Made by a program: the position numbers and the translations under genes | The notes under the pieces: model-generated | Seen by the model: only the letters and a program-made list of their open reading frames with translations | Told to the model about the DNA's origin: nothing | The model's database searches: none | Shown here: piece by piece, positions 17,599-27,262 of the stretch | Layout of the letters: every line of letters starts with the position of its first letter | Position numbering within the stretch: the stretch's first letter is position 1 | Source: Vibrio maritimus | GTDB taxonomy: Bacteria > Pseudomonadota > Gammaproteobacteria > Enterobacterales > Vibrionaceae | NCBI GenBank assembly: GCA_000755425.1 | Contig: BBMT01000001.1 | Coordinates: 124,001 to 188,000, forward strand | Length of the DNA stretch: 64,000 nt | Direction: 5' to 3'

Positions 17599-20236
17599 TT
17601 AGAACTTGATTTGGAAGCTTCGAGCTTGACAAGGTTTCAGCTCACCGAACGATTGCATTGCGACATTCGTTTCGCGCACACGTTCATCTAGGCTAACCTC
17701 TCGCCATGAAGTCACCGGCTGAGTAAAGTCAATGTGGCCTTCGATGCTGCCCGTCTCTGCTGGGTTGTAGACACGTAGAATCAGTGCATCGTCATCTTCC
17801 GCTTTCTTGAGGACACTCAGAACCGCGCCTTTCTTGCCCTTGTTTAGTAGCGAGTACGTCAGCGGCTTATCTTGCTCACCCACGTTGAGCTTCATCGCGT
17901 TGTATGGGATCTTGTTGTAACACTGGATTGGCGTCACATTGTCACGAGCTCGGCCATGAGGTTGGCGTCGATGTGATTACCCGCAAAACCAAATAGTGCG
18001 AATTCACATACAATCTTGCCGCGTGTTTGTGAGTCTGGTGTTGGGATCTTAATACCAGATGGTCGACCCGGGCGAAGCAGCAGATTCTCTTTACCAAGCA
18101 CGCCTACACCGCGGAATAGAGTGAGTGCGAAGGTGTCGCGTTCTTCAGAGCCTTGGCTTGAAATCACTTCGAACTCACGCAGCCCATTGGTCATCAGTGC
18201 CATGCCGCCCGTTTGGTTTTCTACCGCTGCAAAATTCATAAGCTGGTACACAGGCACTGGTGCTTCTTTCCAGCCTTCTTGCTCCCACACGTCCATTGCT
18301 GGGTCGTTAGTTGGGCGAGTAATCAAACCAAATTGGTTGTCTGCTACCACAGTCTCAGAAACAAACGGTGTCGGTACCAGCACACGAACACGGTGATCGT
18401 CGGCTTGGTTGTCCATTTCCATTCGAACTTCGATGCGGCGTGAACCCTGTTTGAGCACCACTTGGCAGTTCATATCGACGAAGCCATTTTGCCCTGAGCG
18501 CGCTTCGCGCTCTTCAAGGTTTGCTGGGACGTTCATGCGTGTTTTGATGGTCGCAACAGACTGGAAACCTTCGTGCTTGATGCTGGTTTCAACATCAAAC
18601 TCATCCGAATACAGTAGCCATTCTTTGCGAGATGGTGAGTAGTCGTACTCATCACCATCGTCTGAGCCGTCTTCCACGCGCAGAACTTGGTCGAAGGTCA
18701 TTTGCGTCTCTTTGTCCAATACGGTTAGAGTGCCGTTGCTGTTCACTGAGATTTGGTAGAACTCATTTTCAAGGTATTCTGACGTCGACTTCACGGCTTT
18801 TTGTGCGCCGTCTTTGCTACCTTGGATATGCAGCGTGGTAAAGCCCATCGCAGGCACTGTGTATTTGATCTGGATGTCGTACTCAATGAATGGGTCGTAA
18901 TTACCGTAGTGAACGATTTGACGGTCAATCTTACCTGGGTCAATCACACGCTGGTCTTGAATGAAGTACTCAACTGGGTTGCCTTCATCATCAAACAGGT
19001 TGAACTTATCAGCGCGGATAGTGATGGTGGTATTGATCACCTCTTCACGCTCGTATGGTGATAGGTTAAAGAATGCCAGCTTGTCACAGCCTTCGCGCGC
19101 TGGCATATGGTCAACGATCTTACGCTTGTAGAAAGTGATCAGGTTGGTGGCCATATCGTCGGCAAGAATGTAGCGGTTCAGGATCTCAGCATGAACTTTG
19201 TCTGAGCAGCAGCAACCAATAGAATCGTGGGCATGGTTCTTCATGCTCTCTTTCCACATCTTCTCGATAAGACCGTGGTGGTACTCAAAACCGAGTGTCC
19301 AAGCGATGGCAGCGAGTGGCTCTAGGATATTAACGATCTTGTTTTCTACCTCTGCGTGGATCAGTTTGATGTCCATGCGAGTCGAAGAATGGTGCGGTGA
19401 ACACGCATGTACTTACCGTCGTTAAACTCACCTTTGATGGTATCTAGATTGTCACGCTCTTCGCGGATACGGTCGAAGACCTCTTCAAAGCGGCTCATGA
19501 CGAACTCACGATCTGGGTAGATTTCACGTAGCTTGTCCATCACCTCAAAGATGTCTTTTTGAATTGGCATCTGGTCGTGACCGTTTGGTAATAGGATGTC
19601 TTTGGTCACAGAAGGCTTTTCAAGCACAGGGAAGTATTTATCTAGACGTGCACGCAGACCTTCTTCGTCTTGTGGTAGGTATTTACCAATCGCGTAGCCA
19701 AGAGGCAGTACCTGAGCCATGACCTCAGAGCCGTCGTTTGATTGCCACAAGAATTCCGTTTTGTCGGTACCGTGGCGTTCAGAGCAGCCGCGCCAGAACA
19801 TGGCAGTGTCAATATCAAAACCGTTGTAGATCATCGGTAGCTGTGAGCTCATTGAGAACGAGTCTGGCAAGTAGCCAATCTTCATCGGCTCGCCCAGCGC
19901 AAGACAGTCACGCATTCCGTAAAGCATGTTGCGAACAATGGACTCGCCAGAGACTTGCATGGTGTCAGTTTGTGAGTACCAAGGACCAACAATCAGTTTG
20001 CCAGCCTCTACCAGTGCTTTTAATCGCTGTTTGTTCTCTGGCTTGATAGCAAAGTAATCTTCAAGAACTGCAGTCTGACCATCCAGTACGTAGTATTTGT
20101 ACTCAGGGTCATTTTCCAGACGCTGCATGATTTCTTCCATATTGTTCACAAGTAGAATGCGAGATTCTTCTGTTGTGAAATACCATTCACGATCCCAGTG
20201 CATGTGAGGAGTGATATGAACGCGAGATGTAGTCAT
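17599..20236 (-). CDS. mngB: mannosylglycerate hydrolase, GH38 alpha-mannosidase, two frame breaks
   Basis: Cytosolic glycoside hydrolase family 38 enzyme that splits imported 2-O-(6-phospho-mannosyl)-glycerate into mannose-6-phosphate and glycerate. The N-terminus has the metal-binding [15 protein letters not shown], then [20 protein letters not shown] (catalytic Asp region) and [11 protein letters not shown]; the middle has [20 protein letters not shown] precedes ATG 20236. Two single-base losses split it: a T near 19385 ([10 protein letters not shown] restored) and an A near 17939 ([13 protein letters not shown] restored). Repaired length is 879 aa, as expected. It lies between mngA and manA. 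Confidence 0.93.
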
Positions 20237-20315
20237 TGTGTTAACCTTTGGACTGCTTTGCAGTGAGTTTAAATTCTTTAATATCAAGGGATTGATTGTT
20301 TCTAATTGCTGATTA

Positions 20316-20338
20316 AGGGCACGGAAATCCCGTGCCCT
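20316..20338 (-). other. intercistronic hairpin between mngA and mngB
   Basis: AGGGCACGG / CCGTGCCCT (9 bp, perfect) in the 141-base gap. It is followed on the minus strand by TTAATCAG, not a real T-tract. It may protect the mngA mRNA end or cause partial termination. Confidence 0.55.
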
Positions 20339-20377
20339 CAGCTTATTGATTAATATTCGTTGATTAGTTTTGCGTCG

Positions 20378-22297
20378 CTACCTGGCTTCAAATTTGCCCT
20401 TTTTTACGGCATGCGCTCTCCAAGCTAGCAAGGTGACGGTTGAAATGGCTGTACCCACTAGAGCTGCGCCAAACCAGATGGCTGCCGCCATGAAGCTACC
20501 GATACCTGCGTCGTGCAGTAGGAAGATTGAGAATATGCCTGCACCCGGAGTCGATAGACCAATACCCGCCGCGCCAATCATTGCACCCGTTACGATTGAA
20601 CCGAGTAGGAACGAACCGATAACGCGGATAGGGTCTTCAATCGCCATTGGAATTGCACCTTCAGTGATACCTGCTAAACCAAGTAGCCATGTGGATTTAC
20701 CCGTTTCAATCTCAAAGTCTTTGAATAGTCTCGGGGCAAGCATGGTTGAAGCCGTCACTGTGAATGCTGATACCATTTTCACTGAGCCGAAAATTGCGTA
20801 TGGACCGTAAACACCGTTTGCCATCGCACCAAGACAGAAGGCATAAGCTGCTTTGTTTACCGGACCGCCAAGGTCAAACGATACGAAGCAACCGATCACA
20901 GCACCTAGAAGAAGGGCGTTGGTACCAGACATACCGTTCAGCCAGTCTGTTAGACCTTGGTTTAGCCACGCTACTGGCTTACCAATAACGAATAGCATCA
21001 AAGAACCAGCAACTAAGGTACCGATAACTGGGTAAAGGTAGAAAGTTAGGAAACCGTTGAAAGCAGGGCTTAGGCGAACGTTTTCTTTCACCCAACGCAT
21101 CAGGTAACCGGCAATCAAACCACCCACAACACCACCAAGGAAGCCTGAACCGATAAGATTCGCGGCAATACCGGCAGCAAAACCTGGACCTAACGCTGGT
21201 TTCTCAGCAAGTGAGTAAGCGGTATAAGCAGCAAGTACAGGAACCATTAAGGTGCCTAGCAAGCCACCACCAAGTTTGCGGTACATCCACAGCCAAGAAC
21301 CATCGGTTGCGTACAGCTCTTGCAAGTCAAAAATTTGTGCAATAAGAACGGCGACAGCTAGAACGGTACCACCAGCAACGATAAGCGGAACGGCATAAGA
21401 GATACCTGAAAGCAGCGCTTGCTTCAGCTCCGTTTTCAGCGGAAGTTTTTTCGGTTTGTCGTCAGTCGCAATGGTGCGATCTGCGCCTGTACCATGTTTG
21501 CCAGCCTCGATGGCTTCGTTGAGAATTCGCTCAGAGTGTTTAATTGGCTCCGCCACGGGTACTTCGACACGAGGAATACCGTTAAAGCGTTCAACTTCTT
21601 TGATCGCCACCTCTGCTGCGAACACAACAGCCGTGGCGTTGTTCAATTGCTCTGCAGTCAAACGATCTTCGATACCGTTTGCACCTTGCTTCTCTACGTA
21701 AACCTTGTATCCAAGCTTGTTGCCTGTCTTTTCAAGGTACTCCGCTGCCATGTAAGTATGAGCAATGCCTGCAGGGCAAGCAGTGACACAAACAATGGTT
21801 GGTGCATTTGTATCTAAGTTGTCTTGTTCTTGAGTTGTTTCTTCTTTTTCAGACAGTAACGTTAGAATTTGTTCTGAAGTTGTAGCATTAAGAACCGCTT
21901 GACGGACATCGTCATCAACAAGAGTTGTCGTTAACTCGGTAAGCAGGTGCATGTGCGTTGAGCCTGCTTCTGCATTGGGAATCGCAATCAGAAAGATGAG
22001 ATTAACGTCTTCTTCTTCGTCGATACCTTGCCATTTTAGATCGCTTGATAGGGTCGCAACCGCAAAGGCTGCTTCTTTTACGGCATCCGTTTTACCATGG
22101 GGTACCGCTAAGCCTTCGCCAAGTGCTGTTGGCCCTTGCGCCTCGCGCTCAAATACCGCTTTTAGGTATTCTTCTTTATTGTGAAGTTTGCCTTGTTGAT
22201 ATAGTTGTTCGGCAAGAGCTTCTATCGCTGCATCGCGACTTTGAAAAGTCGTTTGTAGGTTAATCAGCGATGGGTTGGTCAGAGATGTCAGGTTCAT
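20378..22297 (-). CDS. mngA: PTS 2-O-alpha-mannosylglycerate transporter EIIABC
   Basis: Inner-membrane phosphotransferase permease that imports and phosphorylates mannosylglycerate, a compatible solute of marine organisms. Intact, 639 aa, in the order EIIA (1-150, phospho-His67 in GLAVPHGKTD), EIIB (166-265, phospho-Cys174 in VTACPAGIAHTYMAAE) and EIIC (from about 290, many transmembrane helices, GGPVNKAAYAF and ITEGAIPMAIEDP). The fructose-PTS architecture is shared with fructose permeases. The call to mannosylglycerate rests on mngB and the MngR-like regulator beside it. First gene of the minus-strand operon. Confidence 0.9.
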   Translation of the reverse strand: MNLTSLTNPSLINLQTTFQSRDAAIEALAEQLYQQGKLHNKEEYLKAVFEREAQGPTALGEGLAVPHGKTDAVKEAAFAVATLSSDLKWQGIDEEEDVNLIFLIAIPNAEAGSTHMHLLTELTTTLVDDDVRQAVLNATTSEQILTLLSEKEETTQEQDNLDTNAPTIVCVTACPAGIAHTYMAAEYLEKTGNKLGYKVYVEKQGANGIEDRLTAEQLNNATAVVFAAEVAIKEVERFNGIPRVEVPVAEPIKHSERILNEAIEAGKHGTGADRTIATDDKPKKLPLKTELKQALLSGISYAVPLIVAGGTVLAVAVLIAQIFDLQELYATDGSWLWMYRKLGGGLLGTLMVPVLAAYTAYSLAEKPALGPGFAAGIAANLIGSGFLGGVVGGLIAGYLMRWVKENVRLSPAFNGFLTFYLYPVIGTLVAGSLMLFVIGKPVAWLNQGLTDWLNGMSGTNALLLGAVIGCFVSFDLGGPVNKAAYAFCLGAMANGVYGPYAIFGSVKMVSAFTVTASTMLAPRLFKDFEIETGKSTWLLGLAGITEGAIPMAIEDPIRVIGSFLLGSIVTGAMIGAAGIGLSTPGAGIFSIFLLHDAGIGSFMAAAIWFGAALVGTAISTVTLLAWRAHAVKKGKFEAR

Positions 22298-22550
22298 AAC
22301 TTTTGTCCCATTGTTACATTCATCTATTGTTGTCCCGTCAACAATGGCTAAATAATACTTCTTTAATACAAATAATCCATGATGGAGATCTCATTTATTC
22401 ATAAATATGTATTGTTGTTGTATTTAAAGTAGGTTTTTTTGTAGTAACAATTACTTGTCATTGCTCTATCAATTCGTATCATATGACTAAATATAGTTGT
22501 TGATGGGTCTAGACGCCCCATCGAACATCGTTAAGTCAGTAGAGGTTTGT
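22298..22550. promoter_or_regulatory. divergent promoter region mngA / mngR
   Basis: A 253-base AT-rich gap between divergent starts. It contains several short ATTGTT/TTGTTG-type repeats near 22325-22420, which could be GntR-type half sites. I cannot delimit an operator, but MngR would be expected to bind here. Confidence 0.5.
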
Positions 22551-23264
22551 ATGGCGAGATTGCCGATGTATCGAAGAATCGCTGATGCGATTCGGGAAAA
22601 GATCAGTTCAGGGGAGTATAAAGTGGGCGAAGCATTGCCAACTGAAGCCCAGCTCCGTGAAGAGTTCTCGGTAAGTCGTGTTACGGTCCGACAGGCAATT
22701 AAGTTACTAGTAGAAAACCAAGAGCTTGAGAGTATTCAAGGCAGCGGTACTTATGTGAAAGAGAATCGTGTTAATTACGATATCTACCAACAGACTAGCT
22801 TTGCAGAGAAGTGGGCGCACCTTAATGGTGTTACTCACAGCGATGTGCTGGCATTTGAGATCCAAGCGGCTTCATTGACGATGGCAGAGCATTTAGAGAT
22901 TCAAGAAGGTGAGCGGGTTTTCTATATCAAGCGTGTGCGCTTTCTTGATGACAATCCAATCACCGTTGAAGAGACTTGGATGCCGATCAGCATGTTCCCT
23001 GATTTGACCTATCAGGTGATGCAAGGCTCTAAATATGAGTTTATAGAGAAGCAGAAAGGTCTCGTAATTGACCGCAGCGAGCAGGAAATTATTCCTGTAC
23101 TGCCTCCTGAAGAAGTCGCGGGACTATTACACATAGACCCAGCTCAGCCGATCATCGAGAAACGGACTCGCGGATTACTGCGAGGAGACATCGTATTCGA
23201 ATATAGCCGAAACTATTTTAAATCAAGCGAATACAAGTTTACCTTGGTGGCCAAGCGACATTGA
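22551..23264 (+). CDS. mngR: GntR/HutC-family regulator of mannosylglycerate genes
   Basis: An intact 237-aa regulator. The N-terminal winged helix-turn-helix is MYRRIADAIREKISSG followed by LREEFSVSRVTVRQAIK. The C-terminal UTRA effector domain has FAEKWAHLNG, IKRVRFLDDNPITVEETW and FEYSRNYFKSSEYKF. ATG 22551 (MARLPMYRR, preceded by AGAGG) is preferred over an upstream start at 22497. It is divergent from mngA and so probably represses the mng operon until the phosphorylated substrate accumulates. Confidence 0.87.
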   Translation: MARLPMYRRIADAIREKISSGEYKVGEALPTEAQLREEFSVSRVTVRQAIKLLVENQELESIQGSGTYVKENRVNYDIYQQTSFAEKWAHLNGVTHSDVLAFEIQAASLTMAEHLEIQEGERVFYIKRVRFLDDNPITVEETWMPISMFPDLTYQVMQGSKYEFIEKQKGLVIDRSEQEIIPVLPPEEVAGLLHIDPAQPIIEKRTRGLLRGDIVFEYSRNYFKSSEYKFTLVAKRH

Positions 23265-23395
23265 TAAGAGAGTTGGCTGTATCAGGAGTGTCACTTTTTT
23301 AAGCGATTACCGACAAGTCTACTATCTAACTTGTCACCTCTGCGACTCGCCATTTATAGTTAACCTGTCAAGCATACAGAAAAGGAATAAAAACA

Positions 23396-24037
23396 ATGCG
23401 TTGGATGTTAATTGGAGCCTTGGCAGTCGGTGGTTTAGTAGGCTGCCAATCAACTTACTACTCTGCAATGGAGCAAGTTGGTTATCACAAACGCGATATT
23501 ATGGTGACTCGGGTTGAAGATGCCAAAGAGTCTCAGCAGGAAGCGCAAGAAGAGTTTACTAGTGCGCTCGATGCAGTATCAGCGCTGAGTGGTTTTGATG
23601 GCGGTGATTTGGAGAAAGTCTACAACGACATCAACGACAAATACGAAGACAGTGAAAAGGCTGCGGAAGAGGTGCGCGATCGCATTTCGGCAGTAGAGGA
23701 TGTTTCTGAAGCGTTGTTCGAAGAGTGGCAAGCTGAGCTTGAGCAATACACGAGTGCTAAGCTGCGCCGATCGAGTGAGCAGAAGTTAAAGGATACTCGA
23801 GCCTCTTATCAAACCATGTTGAAAGCAATGAAGCGAGCAGAGCAGAAGATGACACCTGTATTAAATACACTGCGTGACAACACCCTCTATCTTAAACACA
23901 ACCTTAACGCGAGTGCGATTGGCTCACTACAAGGTGAGTTAATCAGCCTTGAGAACGACATTCAGGTGGCGATCAATCAGATGAATGCCGCGATTGAGGA
24001 GTCGGATAAGTTTATTGGCAAGCTTAATAACCAATAG
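23396..24037 (+). CDS. DUF2959 family lipoprotein
   Basis: 213 aa. A signal sequence ends in the lipobox LVGC (Cys17), followed by YYSAMEQVGYHKRDIMVTRVEDAK, the hallmark start of DUF2959. The rest is a long, highly charged coiled coil (about residues 40-210). AAAGGAA precedes ATG 23396. The family is common in marine gammaproteobacteria, and its function is unknown to me. No partner gene; a hairpin follows. Confidence 0.9.
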   Translation: MRWMLIGALAVGGLVGCQSTYYSAMEQVGYHKRDIMVTRVEDAKESQQEAQEEFTSALDAVSALSGFDGGDLEKVYNDINDKYEDSEKAAEEVRDRISAVEDVSEALFEEWQAELEQYTSAKLRRSSEQKLKDTRASYQTMLKAMKRAEQKMTPVLNTLRDNTLYLKHNLNASAIGSLQGELISLENDIQVAINQMNAAIEESDKFIGKLNNQ

Positions 24038-24071
24038 AAGGTATCAAACAGGTCGTGTTGTTTGATACCTT
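24038..24071. terminator. 13-bp perfect hairpin between convergent genes
   Basis: AAGGTATCAAACA / TGTTTGATACCTT with an 8-base loop lies between the DUF2959 stop and the marR stop. It lacks a T-tract, so it may be a weak bidirectional terminator or an mRNA-end protector. Confidence 0.55.
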
Positions 24072-24080
24072 GGCTGGTGG

Positions 24081-24512
24081 CTAGATCTTACCGACTAACT
24101 TTTGTAACAGCTGAATCATGGTTGCTTGCTCTTGTTCTGTAAGAGGAGCAAGAAGCTGTTGATTCACTTCGAGAGGCAAGTGGATCACGTCTTTCTTAAG
24201 CGCACGACCTTCATCGGTTAGGTAGATTTTAAATGAACGTCGACTGTCGGGATCGGGTTGACGTTCGACAAGACCAAGCGTCTCTAATTTGTCGATAGTG
24301 CGTGTCGTTGTCGAGCTTTCGACTTTGGACATCTGAGCGATTTCTCGCTGATTAATCCCTTCTTTCTCCCATAAACACATCAACGTCGGCCACAATGCTA
24401 ATGTCAGCCCTTTTTCCTTGAGTCGCTGATCAAACTCTTTAGCGGCGTGATTGGCGACTACGTTGAGCAGCCAGCCAAAACTGGATTCGCGTGCAAACTC
24501 TTTGTTCATCAT
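24081..24512 (-). CDS. MarR family transcriptional regulator
   Basis: A winged helix-turn-helix repressor of 143 aa from ATG 24512. Recognition-helix region: INQREIAQMSKVESSTTTRTIDKLE; wing: GLVERQPDPDSRRSFKIYLTDEG. It lies 76 bases downstream of the cytochrome b gene on the same strand. The only striking dyad nearby is the 52-bp palindrome upstream of that cytochrome gene, so autoregulation through it is a reasonable inference. The effector is unknown. Confidence 0.92.
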   Translation of the reverse strand: MMNKEFARESSFGWLLNVVANHAAKEFDQRLKEKGLTLALWPTLMCLWEKEGINQREIAQMSKVESSTTTRTIDKLETLGLVERQPDPDSRRSFKIYLTDEGRALKKDVIHLPLEVNQQLLAPLTEQEQATMIQLLQKLVGKI

Positions 24513-24588
24513 ATTTCCGTTATGCAAATCGTCTATTAAAAACCTCGTAATGAAAGCTGGGTGGTCACAATAATTGGTAACCAATGAG

Positions 24589-25226
24589 CTATACCATTGA
24601 TGGGGCAACTATTGCGATGGTAACTAAAATGGCACCAATTAGCACTAAAAATGCACGCATCTGGCTCACTAGCATTGGAGCAGAGGTAGGGTGTGCCATC
24701 CATTGTTTGCCTGTCACCATTGCTAGGAGCAGTGGTTTGCCTATCAGTTTGTATCCAACGATCGCTGCTACATGTAAAGCGATCACCCAAGGTAACAGTT
24801 GCGCCAATACAAGATGAACTTGCTCTCCTGCATCATAAAGGGCATCTGGGATTGTGACGCCATATTGTTCCAGCCCGTCAAATAGTCCGGCGAGTAACAT
24901 CCCGCTTAAACACTGAAGAACAAGCAGGCCTAGCATAGCCACTACCATAAGAGCACCCAATGGATTGTGCCCCGCAGTGCAGGTTGTTTACCTTTTAGAT
25001 AGCCAAGTATCTGTTTAGGCATTTTGACGAACTGTTGAAAGCGACTGGTTTCACTACCGACAATGCCCCAAGCCATACGCCAAACTAGCAAAGTAAATAA
25101 CACCATACCAAGCTGTAGATGTGGTCCGGTATCTTGAAGGCCAGTGGCCATTAACGCCATAAACAGTAACGCCTGTGCCCAGTGATAAATGCGAGTCGCG
25201 GCATCCCAGATTTGAATGTTTTTCAT
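24589..25226 (-). CDS. cytochrome b561 / diheme cytochrome b-type membrane protein, one frame break
   Basis: Inner-membrane b-type cytochrome of four or five helices. It starts IQIWDAATRIYHWAQALLF (heme-ligand His) with further His in GPHLQLGM, EQVHLVLAQ and ALHVAAIVGYK, a layout found beside cytochrome c' genes. One G is missing in the run near 24970 (LRGHNPLGALMVVAM restored); repaired length is 212 aa. It is divergent from a cytochrome c' gene across the palindrome, and the two could form an electron-transfer pair. It is followed by marR on the same strand. Confidence 0.83.
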
Positions 25227-25254
25227 AATATCTACTCGTTATCGAAGAAGTGCA

Positions 25255-25306
25255 ATTAATTTACACAACAATAGTTGCGTACGCAACTATTGTTGTGTAA
25301 ATTAAT
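25255..25306. promoter_or_regulatory. 52-bp perfect palindrome between divergent cytochrome genes
   Basis: The two 26-base halves are exact inverse copies. The centre is AGTTGCGTACGCAACT, of the type bound by dimeric MarR proteins, flanked by ACAACAAT and ATTAATTT arms. It lies 28 bases upstream of the cytochrome b ATG and 36 bases before cytochrome c'. It is placed to repress both promoters, most plausibly by the MarR protein encoded in the same locus. As RNA it would form an extreme hairpin. Confidence 0.75.
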
Positions 25307-25342
25307 CTGCAAGCAAGTTAACTCTGAAAATAAGGTGGGTGT

Positions 25343-25807
25343 ATGTTGTTGGTGAAAAAGGTTTGCTCTAAAGCTGCAGTAAGTGGATTGGCGTTTCTAT
25401 CATTGGCTATGGTGCAAAACGCTCAAGCGATGAGCCATGCTGAGTCTATCGCTACACGTCAATCGGCGTTTGAGCGTATCGAGAGTCAGACCGAACGGGT
25501 TGCCGATCAAGTGAGTCAGTCACAAGTAGATTGGCAGGCACTTCAAGTGGCCAGTGAACAGCTTCTAGAAGATAGTTTGCTATTGTCTGCGATGTTCCCT
25601 GTGGGTAGCCAGCAAGGGAGCAAGGCGAAAGAGTCGGTTTGGAAGAAACCTGGGAAATTTCAGCAGTTACTAACCGACATGCAGCAAGGCTATCAACAGG
25701 TCGTGGACGGCGTTCAATCTCAATCTGTGGAGTCGGTAGAAGCTGGACTTGATGCTGCAAACTCTACTTGTCGCAGTTGCCACCGCAGTTACCGCTCGCG
25801 TTGGTGA
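25343..25807 (+). CDS. cytochrome c' (periplasmic, monoheme)
   Basis: 154 aa with a signal peptide ending near QNAQA. The mature part is a four-helix bundle with many Gln/Glu, and the C-terminal heme site CRSCH (Cys143, Cys146, axial His147) is as in class II cytochromes c. AAGGTGGG precedes ATG 25343. Cytochromes c' bind NO and may serve nitrosative-stress defence. Here the divergent cytochrome b suggests it may receive electrons from the quinone pool. Probably controlled from the 52-bp palindrome. Confidence 0.88.
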   Translation: MLLVKKVCSKAAVSGLAFLSLAMVQNAQAMSHAESIATRQSAFERIESQTERVADQVSQSQVDWQALQVASEQLLEDSLLLSAMFPVGSQQGSKAKESVWKKPGKFQQLLTDMQQGYQQVVDGVQSQSVESVEAGLDAANSTCRSCHRSYRSRW

Positions 25808-25926
25808 TCGATCTTGATGTGTTCGTTGCTTTGAATGAGTGAACAATTTTTGAACAATAAATTTGTAAATACCGAAAGCTGTTACAACTATTAGGAAATA
25901 GGCTGGTGTTTTTGAGGGATTAATCA

Positions 25927-27261
25927 ATGAGCAGTGTATTCCACCGCAGTTGTCACGGCCAACTGCCAACGGTTAGCCACGGTGAAGGTGTTTATCTTTT
26001 TGATACCCATGGTAAAGCGTACCTTGATGGCTGTGGGGGAGCGGCAGTTTCGAATTTGGGGCACAATCATCCCCGAGTGAAACAAGCTATCCGTGACCAG
26101 CTTGATGCCGTTCCTTACGCGCATACTGGCTTTTTTACCACACAAAGTAGTGAGCTTTTAGCAAAGCGTCTTGTGGAGTTAGCTCCGGAGCCGTTAAAAC
26201 AGGTTTATTTTGTGAGTGGTGGTTCGGAGGCGGTGGAAGCAGCGCTTAAAATGGCTCGTCAGTATTTTGTTGAGAGAGGAAAACCTCAGAAAACAGAGTT
26301 CATTGCTCGGCGGCAAAGTTATCATGGCAATACGCTAGGTGCGCTGGCGGTGGGGGGGAACGAATGGCGTCGTGATCCGTTTCGTCCTTTGCTTACAACC
26401 AGTCACCATATCGCGCCTTGTTATGCGTATCGAGATCAGATGGCGTATGAATCCGAGACGGATTACAGCATACGAGCGGCCAACGAACTGGAACATCAAA
26501 TCCTGGCACTCGGCGCGGACAATGTGATGGCGTTTGTCGCAGAACCTGTTGTAGGGGCGACCGCAGGCGCAGTCCCTGCTACCAAGCACTATTTTAAACG
26601 GATAAGAGAGATCTGTGACCAGTACGATGTCCTTCTTATCTTGGATGAAGTGATGTGCGGTGTAGGAAGAACGGGGACTTTTTATGCTTTTGAACAAGAG
26701 GGTGTTATACCTGATTTGGTGACCATAGCGAAAGGGCTTGGAGCTGGCTATCAATCGATTGGTGCCGTGGTTGTACAGGAAAAGATCTATCAGACGATCG
26801 CCAATGGCTCTGGATTTTTTCAGCATGGGCACACCTTTATGGGGCATCCAATGGCATGCGCGGCAGCGCTTGCCACAGTGAACACAATTATTGACGATGA
26901 GCTCCTATCCGCGGTCACCACTCAGGGGAAAGGGTTATCTAATAAGCTACATAGCGCACTCGGTGATTTGCCGTTTGTCGGTGATATTCGTGGGCGAGGC
27001 TTGTTTATCGGTATTGAACTTGTATCGGATAAAGTCACAAAAGTGCCACTGCCCTCGACAACACAGGCGCACAAGTGGGTAAAATCCATCGCTATGGAGC
27101 AAGGGTTAATGTGCTACCCCATGTCAGGCACTATTGATGGCAAACAAGGGCATCATATCTTACTCGCACCGCCGTTCATCATAGCGGACTCTGAGCTGGA
27201 CGAGTTGGTCGTTAAACTCACTAATTCACTCAAACTGGCCGCTGCAAAGTGGGGGGCATAG
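25927..27261 (+). CDS. class III PLP aminotransferase
   Basis: An intact 444-aa aminotransferase of the omega-amino acid group. Seen are YLDGCGGAAVSNLGHNHPRV, FVSGGSEAVEAALKMARQYF, RRQSYHGNTLGALAVGG, LILDEVMCGVGRTGTFYAFEQ and the Schiff-base Lys in TIAKGLGAGYQSIGAVVV, with Gln where Gly/Ala is usual. ATG 25927 follows GAGGGATTAATCA. It is 1 base from a beta-keto acid cleavage enzyme and upstream of a TAXI binding protein. In this setting it likely transaminates a beta-amino or amino-carboxylic compound to a keto acid. Substrate unknown. Confidence 0.9.
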   Translation: MSSVFHRSCHGQLPTVSHGEGVYLFDTHGKAYLDGCGGAAVSNLGHNHPRVKQAIRDQLDAVPYAHTGFFTTQSSELLAKRLVELAPEPLKQVYFVSGGSEAVEAALKMARQYFVERGKPQKTEFIARRQSYHGNTLGALAVGGNEWRRDPFRPLLTTSHHIAPCYAYRDQMAYESETDYSIRAANELEHQILALGADNVMAFVAEPVVGATAGAVPATKHYFKRIREICDQYDVLLILDEVMCGVGRTGTFYAFEQEGVIPDLVTIAKGLGAGYQSIGAVVVQEKIYQTIANGSGFFQHGHTFMGHPMACAAALATVNTIIDDELLSAVTTQGKGLSNKLHSALGDLPFVGDIRGRGLFIGIELVSDKVTKVPLPSTTQAHKWVKSIAMEQGLMCYPMSGTIDGKQGHHILLAPPFIIADSELDELVVKLTNSLKLAAAKWGA

Positions 27262-27262
27262 C

